A stretch of DNA of 11,554 bases from an uncultured Prevotella sp. (GTDB taxonomy: Bacteria; Bacteroidota; Bacteroidia; Bacteroidales; Bacteroidaceae): positions 1 to 11,554 of the forward strand of contig CAKQXI010000064.1 of the NCBI GenBank assembly GCA_934281565.1, read 5' to 3'. Below, in pieces: positions 11,531-11,554 of this stretch. Under the pieces are notes generated by a model, which searched no databases, had not been told where the DNA came from, and was given only the letters and a program-made list of their open reading frames with translations. The position numbers and the translations under genes were made by a program. Position 1 is the first letter of the stretch. Each line of letters begins with the position of its first letter.

Positions 11531-11554
11531 AACATTAAAAACAATTCAACATTC

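Overview
The window looks like chromosomal DNA of a gut- or oral-type Bacteroidales, most likely Prevotella/Segatella. The grounds are: several promoters of the Bacteroidetes form TTTG-N19/20-TAnnTTTG, AT-rich leaders mostly without Shine-Dalgarno sequences, a glycogen cluster of debranching enzyme, glycosyltransferase and GH57 protein, and intergenic repeats of the GTTAATAGTTTATAG type. The genus is inferred from these features and the protein styles, not from a database search.

Layout. Positions 1-133 hold the last codons of a type I GAPDH gene and its terminator. miaA (180-1103) follows from a promoter so close that its mRNA may be leaderless. A YegS/DAGK-type lipid kinase gene (1185-2117) converges on a Crp/Fnr-family regulator gene on the minus strand (2125-2829). 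A divergent promoter region (2830-3039) then feeds the glycogen operon: GH133-type debranching enzyme (3040-4983), GT4 glycogen-synthase-like glycosyltransferase (5002-6270) and GH57-fold alpha-amylase-like protein (6367-7752). Behind it lies a compact promoter / two-hairpin / terminator unit (7800-7911) that could encode a small RNA of about 75 nt. An ECF-like sigma factor gene with its own promoter (7975-8571) comes next. rpe sits on the minus strand (8572-9237) and abuts the sigma gene stop to stop. A 43-codon small ORF lies just upstream of rpe.

The most interesting part is 9500-10365. It carries a promoter, a 19-residue leader peptide with three consecutive Trp codons, and mutually exclusive RNA hairpins ending in a strong intrinsic terminator. 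This is a textbook ribosome-mediated trp attenuator, placed upstream of trpD (10366-11373). The whole promoter-attenuator cassette lies between two roughly 150-bp inverted copies of a repeat element, so recombination could in principle flip it. The right copy sits between the attenuator and trpD. No trpB, trpE or trpG is present between leader and trpD. The window ends in another AT-rich intergenic repeat.

Three enzymes (the kinase, debranching enzyme and GH57 protein) show departures from usual family motif residues. The GH57 case, where the usual catalytic Asp motif is rewritten, is the strongest. All functional statements rest on motif recognition by eye; no homology search or RNA folding was run.
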